From positions 124,001-188,000 of the forward strand of contig NZ_JARRAE010000001.1 in assembly GCF_030376605.1 (NCBI RefSeq): 64,000 nt of DNA, in the 5' to 3' direction. The DNA is from Pseudochrobactrum sp. sp1633. GTDB lineage: Bacteria; Pseudomonadota; Alphaproteobacteria; Rhizobiales; Rhizobiaceae. The notes beneath the pieces are model-generated. The model saw nothing but the letters and a program-made list of their open reading frames with translations. It made no database searches and had not been told where the DNA came from. Positions 45,463 through 54,976 of the stretch are shown piece by piece (position 1 is the stretch's first letter; every line of letters starts with the position of its first letter). The position numbers were made by a program, and so were the translations under genes.

Positions 45463-48384
45463 TTATTCGGCTGCGAGTGTCTTATTGTCCGGTCGACGTT
45501 CCAGAAGTTCTTTCAGGAAGTGACCGGTATAAGAGCGTGGCTCAGTAACAATATCTTCCGGACGTCCTGCCGCAACAATCTCACCGCCACCGTCACCACC
45601 TTCAGGACCCAGATCCAGCACCCAATCCGCAGTTTTGATAACTTCGAGATTGTGCTCGATTACGGCAACCGTATTGCCCTGATCGACCAGCTCGTGCAGT
45701 ACTTCCAGCAGTTTGGCAACGTCGTGGAAATGCAAGCCGGTTGTTGGCTCATCAAGAATATAAAGCGTTTTACCGGTTGCGCGGCGTGACAGTTCCTTGG
45801 CGAGCTTGACACGTTGCGCTTCACCACCGGAAAGCGTGGTCGCCTGTTGGCCGATTTTGATATAGCCAAGGCCAACACGATGCAGCGTTTCCATCTTGTC
45901 GCGGATGCTTGGCACCGCAGAGAAGAATTCCACACCTTCTTCAACCGTCATATCAAGAACATCGGCGATGCTCTTGCCTTTAAACAAAACTTCCAATGTT
46001 TCACGGTTGTAGCGTTTGCCGTTACACACATCACAAGTCACGTAAACATCCGGCAGGAAGTGCATCTCAATCTTGATAACACCGTCACCCTGACAGGCCT
46101 CACAGCGACCGCCTTTGACGTTGAAAGAGAAGCGGCCAGGCTGATAACCGCGCGCCTTGGCTTCCGGCAGACCGGCAAACCAGTCGCGGATTGGAGTGAA
46201 TGCGCCGGTATAGGTTGCCGGATTGGAGCGCGGCGTGCGACCGATTGGTGACTGATCAATATCAATCACCTTGTCGAGCAGTTCCAGACCTTCAATCCGG
46301 TCATGCTCTGCCGGATGCTCGCGTGATCCCATGATTTTGCGCGATGCAGCCTTGTAAAGCGTTTCAATCAGGAAGGTGGACTTGCCGCCGCCGGATACAC
46401 CAGTAACAGCTGTGAAAGTACCAAGTGGAATTTCACCGGTTACATTTTTCAGATTGTTGGCGCGCGCGCCGACAACTTTAATTCGCTTTGATTTGGTGAT
46501 TTTACGACGTTCAGCCGGAACCATAACCTGCAAAGCGCCCGACAGATATTTGCCAGTGATCGAATTTGGATTGTTTATCACTTCGGACGGTGTGCCCTTA
46601 GCAATAATCTGACCGCCATGAACACCAGCTGCCGGACCAATATCAACCACATAATCGGCAGTGAGGATTGCATCCTCATCATGCTCAACCACAATCACTG
46701 TATTACCGAGATCGCGCAGGTGGCGCAGCGTATCCAGCAGGCGTGCATTGTCGCGCTGATGCAGACCGATAGAAGGTTCATCAAGCACATAGAGAACGCC
46801 GGTCAGGCCGGAGCCGATCTGCGAGGCCAGACGAATACGCTGGCTCTCACCACCGGAAAGCGTGCCGGAATTACGTGACAGTGACAGATAATCCAGCCCG
46901 ACATCGTTGAGAAAGCGCAGGCGCTCACGGATTTCTTTCAGGATACGTGCGGCAATTTCATTCTGCTTGTCATTGAACTGCTGATCAATCGTGCTGAACC
47001 ACTGGTCAGCATTGCGGATCGACATTTCCGTCAGCTGGCCGATATGCATCATGCCGACTTTTACCGCCAATGCTTCCGGCTTCAGGCGATAGCCTGCGCA
47101 AGACGGGCAAGGCGTGGCCGACATATAGCGTTCAATCTCTTCACGCGACCAGTTGGAATCTGTTTCTTTCCAGCGGCGTTGTAGATTGGGAATGACGCCT
47201 TCAAATGTCTTGGTGGTTTCGTATGAGCGCGAGCCGTCTTTATAGACAAAGGTGATTTCCTTGCCTTTCGTGCCATGAAGCACAGCTTTTTGCGCTTCCT
47301 CGCTCAGATCCTGCCATTTATCTGCCAGCTTGAAGCCATAGGCCTTGCCCAGTGCTTCCAGCGTCTGATTGTAATATGGCGAGGAGGATTTTGCCCAAGG
47401 TGCAATTGCTCCGTCTTTCATGCGCAGGGCTTCATCCGGCACAATCAGGTTCGGGTCAATCGCTTGCTGTGAGCCAAGGCCGTCACAGGTCGGGCAGGCA
47501 CCAAACGGATTGTTGAAGGAGAACAGGCGCGGCTCAATCTCGGCAATAGTAAAGCCGGAGACAGGGCAGGCGAATTTCTCTGAGAACAGCACGCGCTCGT
47601 GGGTGTCGTTCTTGGATTTGTTGACGCTGTCTGCTGCGGTTTCTTCCGGAGGCAGGGGCTTGTCGGCAAATTCTGCAATCGCCAGACCTTCTGCCAGTTG
47701 CAGACAGGTTTCAAGGCTGTCTGCCAAACGTGAGGCCAGATCAGGGCGCACAACAACGCGGTCGACAACCACATCAATGTCGTGTTTGTATTTCTTGTCC
47801 AGTGCAGGTGCATCAGCTATTTCATAGAAAACACCGTCAATCTTGACGCGCTGGAAGCCTTTTTTCTGCAACTCTGCCAGCTCTTTACGATATTCGCCCT
47901 TACGGCCGCGTACAATCGGCGCCATGATATAAAGGCGGGTACCTTCTTCAAAAGCCATGATCCGGTCAACCATCTGGCTGACGGTCTGGCTTTCAATCGG
48001 CAGGCCGGTGGCCGGTGAGTAAGGAATACCAACGCGGGCATAGAGCAGGCGCAAATAGTCGTAAATCTCGGTAACAGTTCCCACAGTCGAACGCGGATTG
48101 CGGCTGGTGGTTTTCTGTTCAATAGAAATCGCCGGTGACAGACCGTCAATCTGGTCAACATCCGGCTTCTGCATCATTTCCAGAAACTGACGCGCATAGG
48201 CTGAAAGGCTTTCTACATAGCGGCGCTGACCTTCAGCATAGATTGTATCAAACGCGAGCGATGATTTACCCGAGCCGGAAAGGCCGGTCATAACAATAAG
48301 CTTGTCCCGGGGCAGGTCGATGTCGACATTTTTAAGATTGTGTTCGCGTGCGCCGCGAATGGAGATAAATTTTTGATCGCTCAT
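45463..48384 (-). CDS. uvrA: Excinuclease ABC subunit A
   Basis: 973 residues from ATG 48384 ([20 protein letters not shown]); an ATG two codons earlier is possible but gives a shorter ribosome-site spacing. The first Walker A is GLSGSGKS at 34-41. Zinc modules include [20 protein letters not shown] and [18 protein letters not shown] with a second CDVC pair. ABC signature [15 protein letters not shown] is present. UvrA recognises helix-distorting lesions with UvrB. An SOS box lies about 210 bases upstream. ssb, which I recall next to uvrA in relatives, is absent. Confidence 0.98.
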   Translation of the reverse strand: MSDQKFISIRGAREHNLKNVDIDLPRDKLIVMTGLSGSGKSSLAFDTIYAEGQRRYVESLSAYARQFLEMMQKPDVDQIDGLSPAISIEQKTTSRNPRSTVGTVTEIYDYLRLLYARVGIPYSPATGLPIESQTVSQMVDRIMAFEEGTRLYIMAPIVRGRKGEYRKELAELQKKGFQRVKIDGVFYEIADAPALDKKYKHDIDVVVDRVVVRPDLASRLADSLETCLQLAEGLAIAEFADKPLPPEETAADSVNKSKNDTHERVLFSEKFACPVSGFTIAEIEPRLFSFNNPFGACPTCDGLGSQQAIDPNLIVPDEALRMKDGAIAPWAKSSSPYYNQTLEALGKAYGFKLADKWQDLSEEAQKAVLHGTKGKEITFVYKDGSRSYETTKTFEGVIPNLQRRWKETDSNWSREEIERYMSATPCPSCAGYRLKPEALAVKVGMMHIGQLTEMSIRNADQWFSTIDQQFNDKQNEIAARILKEIRERLRFLNDVGLDYLSLSRNSGTLSGGESQRIRLASQIGSGLTGVLYVLDEPSIGLHQRDNARLLDTLRHLRDLGNTVIVVEHDEDAILTADYVVDIGPAAGVHGGQIIAKGTPSEVINNPNSITGKYLSGALQVMVPAERRKITKSKRIKVVGARANNLKNVTGEIPLGTFTAVTGVSGGGKSTFLIETLYKAASRKIMGSREHPAEHDRIEGLELLDKVIDIDQSPIGRTPRSNPATYTGAFTPIRDWFAGLPEAKARGYQPGRFSFNVKGGRCEACQGDGVIKIEMHFLPDVYVTCDVCNGKRYNRETLEVLFKGKSIADVLDMTVEEGVEFFSAVPSIRDKMETLHRVGLGYIKIGQQATTLSGGEAQRVKLAKELSRRATGKTLYILDEPTTGLHFHDVAKLLEVLHELVDQGNTVAVIEHNLEVIKTADWVLDLGPEGGDGGGEIVAAGRPEDIVTEPRSYTGHFLKELLERRPDNKTLAAE

Positions 48385-48594
48385 CAGCATACAGCCTGCG
48401 GTTGGTGCGGAACAGTTTCTATCCGGAAATTGAGAGAAGGGCAGGATTACAAATTGTCAGCCACCGAAACTCTGACAGTTATATAGGTGCGTCCTGCTCA
48501 ATCTCAATATTGACCGGAATTGTACCAGATTTATGGAAATGACTTTCACAACGGCTTGTTCAAAAAATCATCTCACAATTTTGGAGAGTTTATA

Positions 48595-48609
48595 GAACAA
48601 AATATGAAC
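48595..48609 (-). promoter_or_regulatory. LexA-type SOS box (GAAC-N7-GAAC)
   Basis: GAAC at 48595-48598 and GAAC at 48606-48609 are separated by exactly 7 bases, which is the alphaproteobacterial LexA consensus (GTTC-N7-GTTC on the other strand). The adjoining - strand bases TATAAA could be a -10 for uvrA. The site is also about 75 bases before the -10 of the candidate RNA on the + strand. Confidence 0.75.
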
Positions 48610-48681
48610 CTAAGTCCAGTCAGATTTTTGTAGTAAGGACGAAAACAAGTTTTTGGCTAAGTTGGTACAATTGCGATGTAA

Positions 48682-48687
48682 TATAAT
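48682..48687 (+). promoter_or_regulatory. -10 element of the candidate structured RNA
   Basis: A perfect TATAAT that would start transcription at about 48692-48695, exactly where the hairpin array begins. No convincing -35 hexamer lies 16-18 bases upstream (AAGTTG or AGTTGG only), so an activator may be needed, or this may not be the promoter. Confidence 0.4.
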
Positions 48688-48691
48688 GTGA

Positions 48692-48903
48692 AGAGCTGTG
48701 AGTTGACGACAAGCGCTCTCGGGGGCACACTAAACCTATCTTCAGCACCAGCGGAGGAAAGGGTGAAAACCCCGAAAATGCTGAAGACGGGCGCAAGCCC
48801 AGACAGGAACTTATACTGTTCCGCGCGCAAACAGGAGGAATATAAGGATGAGTCCACCTGACTATGCATGACGGTATCACACCGTCGAAAACTAGTGTTT
48901 TTT
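48692..48903 (+). ncRNA. Candidate structured RNA, about 210 nt, family unknown
   Basis: Successive stems are: 48692-48696 with 48715-48719; a perfect 8-bp stem 48740-48747 with 48779-48786 that encloses GGGT-GAAA-ACCC; GGGC-GCAA-GCCC at 48789-48800; a 5-bp stem 48806-48810 with 48818-48822; CAGGAGG facing CCACCTG (48832-48838 with 48854-48860, one A-A mismatch); and a perfect 6-bp stem 48870-48875 with 48881-48886. T6 follows at 48898-48903. The two GNRA loops form only on the + strand, which sets the orientation. I could not match RNase P RNA, tmRNA, SRP RNA or 6S RNA, nor the riboswitches I know. Transcription is inferred. Confidence 0.45.
48848..48871 (+). other. Possible 7-codon leader peptide (MSPPDYA)
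   Basis: ATG-AGT-CCA-CCT-GAC-TAT-GCA-TGA lies 9 bases after a perfect AGGAGG. The peptide contains Pro-Pro-Asp, one of the strongest EF-P-dependent ribosome-stalling motifs. The TGA overlaps the first bases of the terminal hairpin (48870-48886), so a ribosome here would block that hairpin. It could also be chance. No downstream gene of normal length is in reach. Confidence 0.25.
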
Positions 48904-49565
48904 CTGAAGCTACCGGATTTCTATAACGGCTGTCTGCAATGATAGTACGAATAGAATGATCAATGAAAATATCTGCCGGTTTATCCGCTTCGTGCGATAA
49001 ACAACCATGATATTGGATTTGTTGAAAGTGGAATGGTTCTGGAAATTATAGCTGAATGCTATATCTGCGGTTCAGAGCCGACTATCACAAATGAAAGTTG
49101 AAGTGTGGTTTTACTGAAAGAGCAACAATCTATCATTTCTGCAGATACTCTGCCTTTAGGGCAGCCTTCTGATCGCTTGCCGGCGAATGACTACCGGCAA
49201 AATGGGATGAACCCCAATCAAAAGCCCTGCGCGCCAAAATAAGTGAGCGGCAGGGCATTTTTGTATGTTTTTATTTGTTTCATAAAACCTGTTTTTTCGG
49301 CAGATGAGCCGTTACCTATCTCCCCCCGCATTATGATGACGAAATAAACCTGCCGGTAATGGCGGGATGAAAGCGATTGCGCTGACAAAATTGCGATGCT
49401 TATATGCGCGCGGTGGTATCGGGGAGCATTAAAAATATCGCCACGGAGGGTTCTCATGGATCAAAACAAAGGAACAGAGTTTCTTTTGTTAAGCGTAATT
49501 TTGGACGGAGGCGGCTCCTGCTTGTTCTGAAATTGCGCTGATTGCAGAATATGGAAATAGTTTTA
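48904..49565. other. Gene-poor stretch between the candidate RNA and dmpA
   Basis: 662 bases with no supported gene. One + frame is open from 48967 to 49101 with only a late ATG at 49033 (22 codons, MVLEIIAECYICGSEPTITN...). After the TGA at 49099-49101 the same frame stays open to the TAA at 49239-49241. This could be a decayed gene or chance. Four hairpins follow between 49150 and 49256, the last a terminator. No promoter was found for dmpA. Confidence 0.5.
49224..49262 (+). terminator. Orphan terminator upstream of dmpA
   Basis: A perfect 7-bp stem GCCCTGC/GCAGGGC (49224-49230 with 49250-49256) is followed by ATTTTT. Just before it lie a perfect 7-bp stem (49177-49183 with 49194-49200) and a 5-bp stem (49150-49154 with 49160-49164). 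No upstream + strand gene explains it, so it may end a small RNA. Confidence 0.6.
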
Positions 49566-50681
49566 ATGACAAGCACATCGCATAAACCGCGCGCACGCGA
49601 TCTGGGTATTCCTTTCACAGGGAAAACCGGTCCGAATAACGCTATCACCGATGTTGAAGGCGTGACCGTCGGTTACTCGACGATTATTGAGGGTGAGGGT
49701 AAGCTCGAAACCGGTAAAGGGCCTGCGCGCACGGGGGTGACTGCCATTCTGCCGCGCGGAAAGACATTCAATCCGGTCTTTGCCGGCTGGACATCTTTCA
49801 ATGGCAATGGCGAGATGACCGGCACGACATGGATCGAGGAAAGCGGCTTTCTGGAAGGGCCGATTGCCATCACCAACACCCATAGCGTCGGTGTGGTGCG
49901 GGATTCCGTTGTTTCATGGCTGATTGATAATGATCTGACTGGCCCGCATTTCAAAGACCTTTACTGGCTGCTGCCGGTGGTAGCTGAAACATGGGACGGT
50001 ATCCTGAATGATATCAACGGCATGCATGTGAAAAAAGAGCATGTCTATGTCGCGCTGGATAATGCCACAGGCGGTAAAATTGCTGAAGGCAATGTCGGCG
50101 GCGGTACCGGTATGAACCTGTTCCATTTTAAAGGCGGTACGGGCACATCTTCGCGGAAACTGAATGATGAAGAGGGCGGGTATACTGTCGGCGTGCTGGT
50201 GCAGGGCAATTTCGGCAGACGTCAGGATCTGATGATCGCCGGTGTTCCTGTTGGTGCGGAAATCACCGAGTTGATGCAGGATACGTCATGGACGCGTGAG
50301 GAAAGCGGCTCGATTATCGTGGTTGTAGCAACCGATGCACCACTGCTTCCGCATCAGCTTAAGCGGCTGACACGCCGTGTTTCTGTTGGTCTTGGTCGCG
50401 TTGGCGGTTTTGGCGCGAATGGTAGCGGTGATATTTTTATTGCTTTCTCAACGGCTAATCCCGATGCTTTCAGCCGTGAAGAAACCACCAAAATGGAAAT
50501 GGTTTCCAATAATAAAATGGATCCGCTCATTCATGCTACTGCACTGGCAACCGAAGAGGCGATTATCAATGCGATGATTGCTGCGGAAACCATGAAAGGA
50601 CGCGATGATAATATCTCATACGCACTCCCTCATGATCGCCTGATTGAGGTGATGAAGAAGTATAACAGACACTCTGAATGA
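49566..50681 (+). CDS. dmpA: DmpA-family L-aminopeptidase/D-esterase (self-processing)
   Basis: 371 residues from ATG 49566, giving [20 protein letters not shown], which aligns with my memory of Ochrobactrum anthropi DmpA; TTG 49542 and ATG 49551 are less likely starts. The autocleavage site is Gly248-Ser249 in [13 protein letters not shown], where Ser249 becomes the N-terminal nucleophile of the beta subunit. DmpA-type enzymes release N-terminal L-amino acids and act on D-alanine esters and amides. No signal peptide is seen, so it is cytosolic. It stands alone; the substrate in vivo is unknown. Confidence 0.93.
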   Translation: MTSTSHKPRARDLGIPFTGKTGPNNAITDVEGVTVGYSTIIEGEGKLETGKGPARTGVTAILPRGKTFNPVFAGWTSFNGNGEMTGTTWIEESGFLEGPIAITNTHSVGVVRDSVVSWLIDNDLTGPHFKDLYWLLPVVAETWDGILNDINGMHVKKEHVYVALDNATGGKIAEGNVGGGTGMNLFHFKGGTGTSSRKLNDEEGGYTVGVLVQGNFGRRQDLMIAGVPVGAEITELMQDTSWTREESGSIIVVVATDAPLLPHQLKRLTRRVSVGLGRVGGFGANGSGDIFIAFSTANPDAFSREETTKMEMVSNNKMDPLIHATALATEEAIINAMIAAETMKGRDDNISYALPHDRLIEVMKKYNRHSE

Positions 50682-50784
50682 AATTTATGATCGAGAGGCG
50701 GCTGTGAGGCCGCTTCTTGGTTGCGAACAGGGGCAGTTCGCTTTATTCGATGCTCTAACAGCAGTTTTTGCAGCAGAGATATTT

Positions 50785-51756
50785 ATGAATATTCACGACA
50801 CAGCCCTGAACGGTGATGCGGGTTCAGACTTGCAGGACAATGCAGCTAAGCCTGCGCCGGTTTCTGATATCAGTCAGGAACTGGATGATTATGCCTCGAT
50901 GAGTGACGAGGATATGAGCGGTGAGGGTTGTCATCCGCTGTTCCGCAATGTCCCGTCTTCTGTCGGCTTTAACAAGCTTCGTAAACGCTTGCTGCGCCAG
51001 ACCCGTCAGGCGATGGATGATTTCGCAATGGTGCGCCCGGGCGACCGTTGGTTGGTGGCGCTATCTGGGGGTAAAGATTCCTATGGCCTTCTGGCGCTGC
51101 TGCTGGATTTGAAATGGCGCGGTCTCCTGCCGGTGGAATTGCTTGCCTGCAATCTGGATCAGGGGCAGCCGAATTTTCCGAAACATATCCTGCCGGATTA
51201 TCTGATCAAAAATCAGATCGAGCATCGCATTGAATATCAGGATACCTATTCGATCGTGACGGATAAGGTGCCGGAAACTCAAACCTATTGCGCGCTTTGC
51301 TCCCGTCTGCGTCGCGGTAATCTCTACCGTGTTGCGCGTGAAGAGGGCTGCTCGGCGCTGGTTCTCGGTCATCACCGCGAGGATATTCTAGAAACTTTCT
51401 TTATGAACCTCTTTCATGGTGGTCGTCTGGCATCGATGCCGCCGAAACTGCTGAATGATGAAGGTGATCTGCTGGTACTGCGCCCGCTTGCCTATGCGGC
51501 AGAAGATGATCTGGCAAAGTTTGCTTCAGCAATGGAATTCCCGATCATCCCTTGTGATCTGTGCGGCAGTCAGGACGGCCTGCAACGCAATATGATGAAG
51601 GCGATGCTGACCGATATTGAAAAGCGTATGCCGGGTCGTAAAGATACGATGATCCGCGCGCTGGCCAATGTGCGCCCGAGCCATTTGCTGGATCGTAAGA
51701 TTTTTGATTTCGCGTCGCTCGTAGCACCGGAACTATCCTCCTCCTCAGAAGAATAA
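50785..51756 (+). CDS. ttcA: tRNA 2-thiocytidine(32) synthetase TtcA
   Basis: 323 residues from ATG 50785. The frame extends upstream to 50704, but those codons do not look like the family. The PP-loop is SGGKDS (94-99). Two CxxC motifs, Cys169/Cys172 (CALC) and Cys257/Cys260 (CDLC), suit the iron-sulfur cluster of TtcA. It thiolates cytidine 32 of certain tRNAs. The acidic N-terminal 45 residues are longer than in E. coli. It is 12 bases before the next gene, so probably co-transcribed. Confidence 0.94.
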   Translation: MNIHDTALNGDAGSDLQDNAAKPAPVSDISQELDDYASMSDEDMSGEGCHPLFRNVPSSVGFNKLRKRLLRQTRQAMDDFAMVRPGDRWLVALSGGKDSYGLLALLLDLKWRGLLPVELLACNLDQGQPNFPKHILPDYLIKNQIEHRIEYQDTYSIVTDKVPETQTYCALCSRLRRGNLYRVAREEGCSALVLGHHREDILETFFMNLFHGGRLASMPPKLLNDEGDLLVLRPLAYAAEDDLAKFASAMEFPIIPCDLCGSQDGLQRNMMKAMLTDIEKRMPGRKDTMIRALANVRPSHLLDRKIFDFASLVAPELSSSSEE

Positions 51757-51768
51757 CGGAAGCAGACT

Positions 51769-52593
51769 ATGTTCGATCATCATGAGATTAACTGGCTGGC
51801 CGATTTGCTCAGCTCGACCGCTGATACTGAAATTCTGCCGCGTTTTCGCAGACTGGATAGCTGTGATATCCGTCAGAAAACCTCTGCCGCTGATCTGGTG
51901 ACTGAAGCTGATGTGAATTCGGAAAAGGTGATTACAGCGGCTCTGCGTGAGCGCTTTGCCGGTGCGATGATTGTTGGTGAAGAAGCATGCAGTGATAATC
52001 CGGCGCTGTTGGATGGTCTGAATTCTGCTGATTTGGCTTTCACCATTGATCCGGTGGATGGCACATTCAATTTCGCATCCGGTGTGCCACTGTTTGGTGT
52101 CATGCTGTCCGTGAATATCAAGGGCGAGACAGTTGCCGGTATTATTTATGATCCGATGGGGCGTGACTGGCTGATCGGCGTTAAAGGCGCAGGGAGCTAT
52201 ATCCGTCGTGCCGACGGCAGTGAGCACAAAGTGCAAGTTGCTAAAGCACCGGCGCTCAAGGAAATGACCGGCTGTGTGTCTTGGCAATATCTGCCGGAAC
52301 CTGATCGCACGCTGGTTGCCGGTAATCAGGCGAAGTTTCTCTCGCATCTCGGCTATCGCTGTGCAGCGCATGAATATCGCGTGATCGCCACCGGTTCTGC
52401 GCATTTTGCGGTCTATAACAAGCTGATGCCTTGGGATCATCTGCCGGGAAATCTGATCCATCAGGAAGCCGGTGGTTATACTGCGCGGTTTGACGGCAGT
52501 GCCTATATGCCCGGTCATGTTGATGGCGGGTTGATTATCGCACCGGATAAAGACAGCTGGCAGGCGATCAAACAGGCGCTGTGGCAGAAGTAA
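51769..52593 (+). CDS. Inositol-monophosphatase-family phosphatase
   Basis: 274 residues. Metal-binding motifs are GEE (70-72), DPVDGTFNF (94-102) and PWDHLPG with Asp223. The last is usually WDxAAG and here reads WDHLPG. Members include SuhB, CysQ and HisN, and the substrate cannot be told from sequence. It follows ttcA by 12 bases and ends at a terminator. Confidence 0.9.
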   Translation: MFDHHEINWLADLLSSTADTEILPRFRRLDSCDIRQKTSAADLVTEADVNSEKVITAALRERFAGAMIVGEEACSDNPALLDGLNSADLAFTIDPVDGTFNFASGVPLFGVMLSVNIKGETVAGIIYDPMGRDWLIGVKGAGSYIRRADGSEHKVQVAKAPALKEMTGCVSWQYLPEPDRTLVAGNQAKFLSHLGYRCAAHEYRVIATGSAHFAVYNKLMPWDHLPGNLIHQEAGGYTARFDGSAYMPGHVDGGLIIAPDKDSWQAIKQALWQK

Positions 52594-52608
52594 TCAGAGA
52601 TAATAATA

Positions 52609-52635
52609 AAAAAAGGCCGCTAAATGCGGCCTTTT
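52609..52635. terminator. Bidirectional terminator between the IMPase gene and the MFS gene
   Basis: A perfect 10-bp stem (52611-52620 with 52626-52635) with A- and T-tracts lies between convergent genes. Confidence 0.9.
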
Positions 52636-52643
52636 CCTTTGGT

Positions 52644-53933
52644 TTATTTTTCAACCACATGCTGCGGTGAAGGAGATACCGCGCGGAATAGTTTGCCCTG
52701 TTCCGCAATCAGCACAAACACCATCGCGATAGCACCGACAATGAAATAGCCAAGCGCCATTGGCACGGTTGTTCCGTTGAAGGACTGGCCAATCAGCATA
52801 CCAATCGCTGCGCCTGTCAGTGACTGTACGAAGCCGAGAACGGATGAGGCTGTGCCTGCGACTTGCCCCAGTGGCTCCATAGCCAGCGCATTGAAATTAC
52901 CACCGATTGAGCCGAAGCAGAACATGATCAGTGCAAAAATCACGATGTAAATCGGAAACGGCACAGGCCCTTCAAAGAAAACCGACAGCAGGAACAGCAG
53001 CAGGCTGAGGCTGATAAAGGTAATCAGCAGCACTTGTGAAATACGACGCATGCCAAAGCGGCCGACCATCCGTGAATTCAGAAAGGCTGACAGTGCCATG
53101 AAAGCCGCAACAGCGGCAAAAGCCAGCGGAAAGCCTCTGCCTAGGTCATAAATTCCGACATAAATCTGCTGGGCAGAGTTAATGAAGCCGAACAATGAGC
53201 CGAGCATAAAAGATGCGGCCAGCGTGTAGCAGAATGCCACGCGGTTGCCGATGACGATGCCAAAGCCGCTGATAATGGACTTGGCAGTGAAAGGGCGCCG
53301 GTTTTCCGGTGCCAGTGTTTCCGGCATGCGGGAATAAGCCCAGAAGCCGATGACACAGGCAAACAAAGCCATAAAGCCGAAAATCATATGCCATTCGGAG
53401 AAGATCAGAATGACCTCACCGGTTGCCGGTGCAATCACCGGAACGATCATAAAGACCATCATGGCGAGCGACATGATTTCAGCCATAGCGCGGCCGGAAT
53501 AACGGTCACGGACAATGGAGACGGTCATCACACGGGTAGCTGCTGCACCGATGCCTTGCAGGAAGCGCAAGACCAGCAGCATATTAAATTCCGGCACCCA
53601 GACACAGGCCAGAGACGTGACGACATAGATACCAATGCCGATGAGTAAGGGCTTTTTACGGCCGAAACGGTCACTGATCGGGCCATAAAGGAGTTGCGAG
53701 ACTGCAAAACCGAACAAGTAGACCGTGACGACATATTGGTGATGGTTCGGGGTGAGAACCCCGAGCGACGAGCCGATTTCGGAAAGCGCGGGCAGCATCA
53801 CGTCAATCGCCAGCGCGTTGATAGCCATCAGCGCAGCGATCAGGGCAATGAATTCCACTTTCGACAGTTTGAAACCATCAGAAGCTTGGTTGCCGGATGC
53901 AGATGATACACCTGCGGGGAGTTCACTTTTCAT
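52644..53933 (-). CDS. Bcr/CflA-type drug efflux transporter (MFS)
   Basis: 429 residues with twelve hydrophobic segments. The first follows KVEFIALIAALMAINALAID, and DVMLPALSEIG is typical of the DHA1 drug:H+ antiporter group. The loop motif YGPISDRFGRKKPLL (about 82-96) is the MFS motif A. The Bcr/CflA group exports bicyclomycin, chloramphenicol or other small toxic compounds; the actual substrate is unknown. It is a single gene with a 549-base upstream spacer holding inverted repeats, and no regulator is adjacent. Confidence 0.9.
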   Translation of the reverse strand: MKSELPAGVSSASGNQASDGFKLSKVEFIALIAALMAINALAIDVMLPALSEIGSSLGVLTPNHHQYVVTVYLFGFAVSQLLYGPISDRFGRKKPLLIGIGIYVVTSLACVWVPEFNMLLVLRFLQGIGAAATRVMTVSIVRDRYSGRAMAEIMSLAMMVFMIVPVIAPATGEVILIFSEWHMIFGFMALFACVIGFWAYSRMPETLAPENRRPFTAKSIISGFGIVIGNRVAFCYTLAASFMLGSLFGFINSAQQIYVGIYDLGRGFPLAFAAVAAFMALSAFLNSRMVGRFGMRRISQVLLITFISLSLLLFLLSVFFEGPVPFPIYIVIFALIMFCFGSIGGNFNALAMEPLGQVAGTASSVLGFVQSLTGAAIGMLIGQSFNGTTVPMALGYFIVGAIAMVFVLIAEQGKLFRAVSPSPQHVVEK

Positions 53934-54418
53934 TTGTTGTCATGCCTTATCCGGCCAGAAACATTGCCGGAAAAATATATTTGCGGATCAGTGAACAGCA
54001 GGATTGGTCGTAACAATATCTGCTGCCGATATTGTCTTCGGCCGGACACTGAAGCGATGTTCCGGAAGCTGGAATGATTTCGGAACAGGAGCGCAGAAAT
54101 ATTTAAATATCTGCGCATCAATAAGGGGCGAAAGCCGTGCAACCTCAAAGCCGGATACAGGGGCGTTCGCAATCTTGTGCCTGAAACATCAGGGAGACAT
54201 TTACTCGCAGCGGGATTACGCACCTTTGTGAAGGCGGTGCCGCAGATAAATGGTTTTTGAAAATGTTTAAATCGGTAAAATTGATCGCTGTTTAAGCAAG
54301 CTGTTTAGTTCATTTTTCTAACGAAGCAATTTTATTGGCCGACAGTTGCCAACATATAGGGATTTGCGAAGATCGCAATCTGACCTGACGGCTAAATTCT
54401 ATTTAATAGTTTAAAAAA
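53934..54418. promoter_or_regulatory. Upstream region of the efflux gene with inverted repeats
   Basis: No supported gene. Going away from the MFS start there are: a perfect 8-bp inverted repeat ACAATATC-N7-GATATTGT (54013-54035); a palindrome GCGCAG...CTGCGC around ATATTTAAATAT (54091-54116); and TTGCGA-N3-TCGCAA (54364-54378). The first two are about 80 and 160 bases from the start codon, positions that suit operators. No promoter hexamers were clear. Confidence 0.45.
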
Positions 54419-54449
54419 AGAAAAACGGCAGAAACTCTGCCGTTTTTCT
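54419..54449 (-). terminator. Terminator after grxD
   Basis: A perfect 13-bp stem (54419-54431 with 54437-54449) with A/T-tract ends lies 34 bases beyond the grxD stop on the - strand. Confidence 0.88.
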
Positions 54450-54482
54450 GTGATCACGTTTTTGTGTAGTCGCTGATGCGGA

Positions 54483-54815
54483 TCAGGCTGCCTTTGTGGC
54501 AATGCCTTTTTCTGTCATCAGAGCCTGCAATTCACCGGCCTGAAACATTTCGCGCACGATATCACAGCCGCCGATGAACTCGCCCTTAACATAGAGCTGA
54601 GGAATAGTCGGCCAGTTGGAAAATTCCTTGATGCCCTGACGGATTTCATCCGAAGCCAGAACATTGATGCCTTTATAATCGACGCCGATATAATCCAGCA
54701 CCTGCACAACCTGACCGGAGAAACCGCATTGCGGGAAATCCGGTGTGCCTTTCATGAAAAGCACAACATCGTTGCTTTTAACTTCATTCTCGATCAGGGC
54801 GTTGATACCGCTCAT
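54483..54815 (-). CDS. grxD: Monothiol glutaredoxin Grx4 (GrxD)
   Basis: 110 residues with the active site CGFS at 30-33, and [19 protein letters not shown] downstream. Monothiol CGFS glutaredoxins carry iron-sulfur clusters and work with BolA-type proteins. bolA lies 161 bases upstream on the same strand, which fits that partnership. An AGGATCC site precedes ATG. Confidence 0.97.
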   Translation of the reverse strand: MSGINALIENEVKSNDVVLFMKGTPDFPQCGFSGQVVQVLDYIGVDYKGINVLASDEIRQGIKEFSNWPTIPQLYVKGEFIGGCDIVREMFQAGELQALMTEKGIATKAA

Positions 54816-54976
54816 GGGAGGATCCTTTCATAACCGGCGGGACAAATTCCGCCAGAGTTAGGCTTTAAATTTCGGCTGCTTTTTAAGCGATATGGGAACT
54901 ATCTTCCAGAACGCCTGTTGCCGCAGGTTGTTTTGTGAGCCTGATTGCATGTTTTGCACTCAGGCTCAACGAATTG

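Noticed and set aside
48620-48880. 86-codon - strand frame over the RNA candidate
   Set aside because: No ribosome-binding site or family resemblance. The region is better explained by paired RNA stems on the + strand.
48841-48896. Possible hammerhead ribozyme (GGATGAG ... CGTCGAAAAC)
   Set aside because: The CUGAUGA core is not intact, and the stem before GAAA does not pair with the bases after the GAUGA-like segment.
48692-48903. tmRNA, RNase P RNA, SRP RNA, 6S RNA, cobalamin riboswitch or group II intron domain
   Set aside because: None of the conserved cores I know of these RNAs could be found. There is no ANDN-type tag frame and no CR-I or CR-V sequence of RNase P.
49033-49241. Selenoprotein reading through TGA at 49099-49101
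   Set aside because: No SECIS-like hairpin was found just after the TGA, there is no recognisable redox motif at the position, and the start is weak. Chance or decay is simpler.
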